A stretch of 28,833 nucleotides of DNA, taken from NCBI GenBank assembly GCA_028701415.1, contig JAQVQU010000008.1, positions 1-28,833 on the forward strand, given 5' to 3'. The notes beneath the pieces were generated by a model. The model did no database searches and was not told where the DNA came from. It was given only the letters and a program-made list of their open reading frames with translations. Below are positions 25,433 through 28,833 of the stretch, in pieces. Each line of letters starts with the position of its first letter. Position 1 is the stretch's first letter. The stretch is from Clostridia bacterium. Its GTDB lineage: Bacteria > Bacillota > Clostridia > Christensenellales > DTU072. Position numbers and translations under genes: made by a program.

Positions 25433-27157
25433 TTATTTTATCTGATTTTTTTTAGTTTTATAATCAGTTGCCCAATCTCTTAATTCTTTTGAAGAAAGAT
25501 AGCCAGCTTTGCTTGAGTTATTGCTTCCGGAAATGCGCATTAGCTCATTGATTACACCCTCTTCATCTAATTGAGAAACATATGTAAGTGTCTCATCTCC
25601 AGACACATGTTTATGAATAAGATAATTTAAGTCTGCCATAGCTGCAATTTGAGATAAATGAGTTACTACTATTACTTGTCTTCCTATAGAAATGTTAAAT
25701 AATTTTTGAGAAACTGTTTTTGCTGCATTTCCAGAAATTCCAGAATCTATTTCATCAAAAATTAGAGTGTCAATTCCTTCTAGATTTGCAGTAATATTTT
25801 TTATTGCAAGCATAATCCGGCTCATTTCTCCACCACTCGCCACTCTTTTTAAATCTTTTAATGGTTCTCCTTTGTTTAACGATATTAAAAACTTAATTTT
25901 ATCTGGGCCATTAAGACTTAATTCTAAAAAATTACTATTAATAAAATCATCTAACAATTCAACTGATACAGAAAAAGAAGCATTTTTCATTCCTAAATCA
26001 TTTAATTGTTTTACAATATTATCTACAAAACTTTTACTAGACGATACTCTTAATTCATGTAATTTCAATCCTATTTCAGTTAATTCTTTTTTTAAAGAAC
26101 TCATACTAGAGCTTATTTCTGAAATATTTTGTTCTGCATTTGACAAATAATTTCTACGTTCTATTGATTTTAAAAGAAAGGATTTTATACTTTCTTCATC
26201 ACTGCCATATTTTCTTTTTACCATTCGAATTTGTTCTATTCTCTTTTCTATCGATTGAAGTTTGTTTTCGTCATAATCAATATTTTTCAGGGAATCATCT
26301 AAAGAATTTTTTATATCACGAATTTCTATAAGAATGCTTTCTAAACGGTCCAAAATTGATCCATACGAATAATCAAACCTATTTAAAAAACTAATCTCTT
26401 TCAATAGGTTTAAGATAATCGTTTCTATACCGATGATATCATTTCCTTCTAATAATGAAATAGCATTAACTAAGGATGAAAGGATCTTTTCACTATTTTG
26501 GATAACATTTCTTTCTTTTATTAATGACTCTTCTTCAAAATCATGGAAATTAGATTCTTCTATTTCATTAATTTGAAAATTTAATAGGTCCATTTGATGT
26601 TCAATATCTAGAGGTTGAGGAAATGATTCTATTACTTGTTGCAAACTTTTAAATTCTTTTAATTTTTTTAAAAAAACAACATTTAATGAATTTGTTTCAG
26701 CGGCATAAGCATCTAATATTTTTAAATGATTATTTTCATTCAACAAAGATTGTGTTTCATGTTGAGAATGAACGTCTAACAAATAAGATACTATAGACTT
26801 CAAAAAAGATAGTGTTACAGAAAATCCATTGACACGTATCTCGCCTCTTCCATTAATATTTAATGTTCTTCTAATAATTAATATCCCATCATTCCAATCA
26901 ATGCCATTATTGTTTAAAATTTCACTAAGAATCGTCTCAAAACTATTTAATATAAAAACTGCTTCAACTTCGGCATTTTCTTCTCCAGATCGTATAATAT
27001 TCTTTTCTGCCCTGTCTCCCAAAACAAAGTTAATGCTGTCAATAATAATTGATTTCCCAGCGCCGGTTTCTCCAGTCATTATGTTTAAGCCATTACCAAA
27101 GTTAATTGAAATATCTTTTATTACAGCAATATTTTTTACATGTAATGAAGCTAACAT
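25433..27157 (-). CDS. recN: DNA repair protein RecN
   Basis: RecN is an SMC-like ATPase that gathers broken DNA ends in double-strand break repair. At 574 residues the layout is the usual one: Walker A GETGAGKSIIID (29-40) at the N-terminus with GDRAE, two long coiled-coil arms (about 150-350) around a central hinge, then the ABC signature ASGGEMSRIMLAIK (about 442-455), Walker B LIFDEIDSGISG and the switch VVTHLSQIA. The start lies one base after the argR TAG (TAGTATG), so recN is coupled to argR. No LexA box was found upstream. Confidence 0.97.
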   Translation of the reverse strand: MLASLHVKNIAVIKDISINFGNGLNIMTGETGAGKSIIIDSINFVLGDRAEKNIIRSGEENAEVEAVFILNSFETILSEILNNNGIDWNDGILIIRRTLNINGRGEIRVNGFSVTLSFLKSIVSYLLDVHSQHETQSLLNENNHLKILDAYAAETNSLNVVFLKKLKEFKSLQQVIESFPQPLDIEHQMDLLNFQINEIEESNFHDFEEESLIKERNVIQNSEKILSSLVNAISLLEGNDIIGIETIILNLLKEISFLNRFDYSYGSILDRLESILIEIRDIKNSLDDSLKNIDYDENKLQSIEKRIEQIRMVKRKYGSDEESIKSFLLKSIERRNYLSNAEQNISEISSSMSSLKKELTEIGLKLHELRVSSSKSFVDNIVKQLNDLGMKNASFSVSVELLDDFINSNFLELSLNGPDKIKFLISLNKGEPLKDLKRVASGGEMSRIMLAIKNITANLEGIDTLIFDEIDSGISGNAAKTVSQKLFNISIGRQVIVVTHLSQIAAMADLNYLIHKHVSGDETLTYVSQLDEEGVINELMRISGSNNSSKAGYLSSKELRDWATDYKTKKNQIK

Positions 27158-27158
27158 A

Positions 27159-27602
27159 CTATTCTCTAAAACTCTCCAATAATTTGATTACATTAGATAT
27201 TGATGACTCATTCCTAACAATTATCATTACAGTATCATCTCCAGCTATAGTTCCAACAATTTCATTTTCTCCTATTCTATCCACTAAAGCACAAGCTGAA
27301 TTTGCTGCTCCACTCAAAGTTTTTAAAATAATAATATTTCCCGTAAAATCAATTTTTATTACTGATTGGTGAAACAATGTTTTAAGTTTCCTCAATCGAG
27401 GGTCTACAGGCTTTACATAATGAGATACTCCTGAAGCATTTTTTCTTTTTATTAAGCCGAGTTCTTTAATGTCTCTAGACACAGTTGCTTGAGTTACATT
27501 AAAACCAACCTCTCTTAAAAATGAAGTCAATTGTTTTTGGTTTTCAACGATATTAAAGTTAATAATTTCTATTAATTTATCTTGTCTTTCTGAACGGGAC
27601 AT
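27159..27602 (-). CDS. argR: arginine repressor ArgR/AhrC
   Basis: ArgR is a hexameric, arginine-responsive regulator of arginine metabolism. The N-terminal winged helix (about 1-70) has the recognition region QATVSRDIKELGL, including S42-R43. The C-terminal oligomerisation and arginine-binding domain carries GTIAGDDTVMII (117-128), whose Asp pair holds arginine. At 147 residues it is of normal length. A GGGGG-type ribosome binding site precedes ATG 27602, which lies 9 bases after nadK. No arginine genes are in the window; the nadK-argR-recN order is widespread in Clostridia and does not itself imply arginine control of repair. Confidence 0.97.
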   Translation of the reverse strand: MSRSERQDKLIEIINFNIVENQKQLTSFLREVGFNVTQATVSRDIKELGLIKRKNASGVSHYVKPVDPRLRKLKTLFHQSVIKIDFTGNIIILKTLSGAANSACALVDRIGENEIVGTIAGDDTVMIIVRNESSISNVIKLLESFRE

Positions 27603-27611
27603 ATTTACCCC

Positions 27612-28469
27612 CTATATTTTGAATGAATCTATATCGCTCCATCTTCTCATTTTTTTTGATAACCTAGAAAAATAATTATAATCCGGTTTTCGGATAAAAG
27701 TTGCCACTAATTCTGATGAAGAGACTTCTATCGAATCACCATCAGCGAGATTAATTATATCTTCGCCATCGATATTTAGATGAGCATATGGTTCGGCGTG
27801 TAAAAGGGAAATCCAAATACTGGATTGATTATTTATTACTATCGGTCTTGAATGTAAAGAGTGAGCACAAATTGGAGTGATTACAAACGCTTCAACATCT
27901 GGAGCAATTATTGGCCCTCCAGCAGAAATATTATAGGCAGTTGATCCAGTAGGAGAAGAAACAATAATTCCATCTGAGGTATAATAATCAAATAATGCGC
28001 TATTAATCATTACTTCACATTTCATTGTTTTTGTTCTCGACCCACGTGCCAAGACGACTTCATTGAGAGCAAAAAAAATGTTATTTTTTGCACTAATTCT
28101 AATTAATCTTCTTTTATCATAAGCATATTCTTTTTTCAATAGAAAATTGATTTGTGAATTTATGTCAAAGTTTTCTTCTTCTGTTAAAAAACCTCTATTA
28201 CCTAAATTAATAGCATAGATCTTTGTATCATACAAAGCACATTCTTTTGCTATTCTAAGAATTGTTCCATCCCCCCCCAAAACGATGACTAAATCAGAAT
28301 TCTGAGCGAGAGAATTTCTACTGAAGTATTCTCCTTTTAAATTCAGTATTCTTAATTCATCGGACAAATTAATAGTAACGAAATTATTTTGTGAAAGTAA
28401 ATCAAAAATAGAGGTTGTTACTTTTCCTCCAATATCTTTAGATAAATTTGTATAAATTCCAATAATCAT
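27612..28469 (-). CDS. nadK: NAD kinase
   Basis: NadK phosphorylates NAD+ to NADP+ in the cytosol. From ATG 28469 the protein has 285 residues and begins MIIGIYTNLSKD. The catalytic GGDGT motif is at 65-69 with D67. NLGNRGFLTEEE follows, then the conserved NE of ALNEVVLARG, and SDGIIVSSPTGSTAYNISAGGP lines the NAD site. ATG and TTG codons further upstream in frame (to 28505) were rejected because they add a non-conserved stretch that overlaps the probable promoter. No Shine-Dalgarno precedes ATG 28469, so initiation may be leaderless. Confidence 0.95.
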   Translation of the reverse strand: MIIGIYTNLSKDIGGKVTTSIFDLLSQNNFVTINLSDELRILNLKGEYFSRNSLAQNSDLVIVLGGDGTILRIAKECALYDTKIYAINLGNRGFLTEEENFDINSQINFLLKKEYAYDKRRLIRISAKNNIFFALNEVVLARGSRTKTMKCEVMINSALFDYYTSDGIIVSSPTGSTAYNISAGGPIIAPDVEAFVITPICAHSLHSRPIVINNQSSIWISLLHAEPYAHLNIDGEDIINLADGDSIEVSSSELVATFIRKPDYNYFSRLSKKMRRWSDIDSFKI

Positions 28470-28476
28470 AAGTTTA

Positions 28477-28507
28477 ATTATACATTTACCTTGCATATTA
28501 TACAAGG
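28477..28507 (-). promoter_or_regulatory. nadK promoter region with two TATAAT boxes and a dyad
   Basis: TATAAT occurs at 28482-28477, 8 bases before ATG 28469, and again at 28502-28497. The second lies inside an imperfect 19-base palindrome (28489-28507, CCTTG/CAAGG ends) that could serve as an operator. No good -35 box is visible for either. The first box would give a leaderless nadK mRNA. Confidence 0.4.
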
Positions 28508-28534
28508 AATAAAAATATATACGGGAAAATATAG

Positions 28535-28833
28535 TTATTTCTTTTTTTTCTTTATAATCGGATCTTTTGGATTGTAAAATACTGCTACAAACTTTGCGGT
28601 CAATAATACTATTTCTTTTGATTTATTTACAGCAAGGTTCTTGAAAAATGCTTTTCCGCCAACAGTTAAAGCTGCGACAATGCTAGCTGAAGCTATATTA
28701 ATTATAAGCTTAGCTGATTCAGAAAAAAATGAGGAAAATTTATAAGTGATACCGATCAACAAGGCCCCGCTTACAATTCCACAAATGTCTCCTATAACAT
28801 CACAACAAATATTTGATACTTTCTCAGCATTTC
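28535..28833 (-). CDS. C-terminal part of a small CorB-like membrane protein (partial at right edge)
   Basis: The frame is open to the right edge and yields 98 residues, ending in a Lys-rich tail (DPIIKKKKK). The visible N-terminal end, NAEKVSNICCDVIGDICGIVSG, matches from memory the C-terminal half of short clostridial proteins labelled Mg2+/Co2+ transporter CorB, which are often found next to nadK-argR-recN. Two hydrophobic segments are visible (around ICGIVSGALLIGITY and IINIASASIVAALTVGGKAFF). The remainder lies outside the window, so the transporter function is only a name carried over from the family. A TTG at 28762 is internal and not the real start. Confidence 0.7.
   Translation of the reverse strand, partial: NAEKVSNICCDVIGDICGIVSGALLIGITYKFSSFFSESAKLIINIASASIVAALTVGGKAFFKNLAVNKSKEIVLLTAKFVAVFYNPKDPIIKKKKK

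Noticed and set aside
28470..28505. Upstream starts of nadK
   Set aside because: They overlap the promoter-like TATAAT boxes, and the added residues are not part of the NAD kinase family.

Overview
The window is a compact, AT-rich (roughly 30% G+C by eye) piece of bacterial chromosome made almost entirely of conserved core genes. An uncultured low-GC Clostridia-type Firmicute fits best. The reasons are the IspH-ribosomal S1 fusion, a LexA with a Firmicute-type C-terminal half, ThiI without a rhodanese domain next to its own cysteine desulfurase, a MutL carrying an endonuclease motif, MutS2, the miaB-mutS-mutL-miaA-YnbB order, and the nadK-argR-recN order. This placement is inferred from gene content. 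No 16S or marker-tree evidence is available here.

Layout. Positions 1-5786 read rightward: an uncertain tail of an upstream gene, a BaiN/HI0933 flavoprotein gene with an in-frame TGA at codon 12, cmk, the ispH-rpsA fusion and its terminator, then proC-rnhA. A tRNA-Trp(CCA) gene, with its own consensus promoter and terminator, lies leftward between the fusion and proC. From 5797 to the right edge all genes read leftward. In transcription order (right to left) they are: the C-terminal end of a small CorB-like membrane protein, nadK-argR-recN; pheS-pheT-mutS2-cysteine desulfurase-thiI; miaB-mutS-mutL-miaA-YnbB-like PLP enzyme; a tyrosine recombinase; and lexA with a membrane-anchored PadR-type regulator.

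Function. The genes serve genome maintenance (mutS, mutL, recN, mutS2, lexA, tyrosine recombinase, rnhA), tRNA modification and charging (miaA, miaB, thiI with its sulfur donor, pheST, tRNA-Trp), and basic metabolism (cmk, ispH, proC, nadK, argR). Many junctions are ATGA or TAATG overlaps, so several clusters are probably translationally coupled operons. Where a promoter can be read, the -10 box often lies exactly 7-8 bases before the start codon (miaB, recombinase, nadK), which suggests leaderless mRNAs beside ordinary Shine-Dalgarno genes (cmk, proC, pheS, pheT, argR).

I see no CRISPR array, prophage, insertion sequence or defence island. The points most worth a second look are the in-frame TGA in the flavoprotein gene, the membrane-anchored PadR protein coupled to lexA, a perfect 16-bp inverted repeat beside the recombinase gene, direct repeats at the lexA promoter, and the leaderless promoter geometry.
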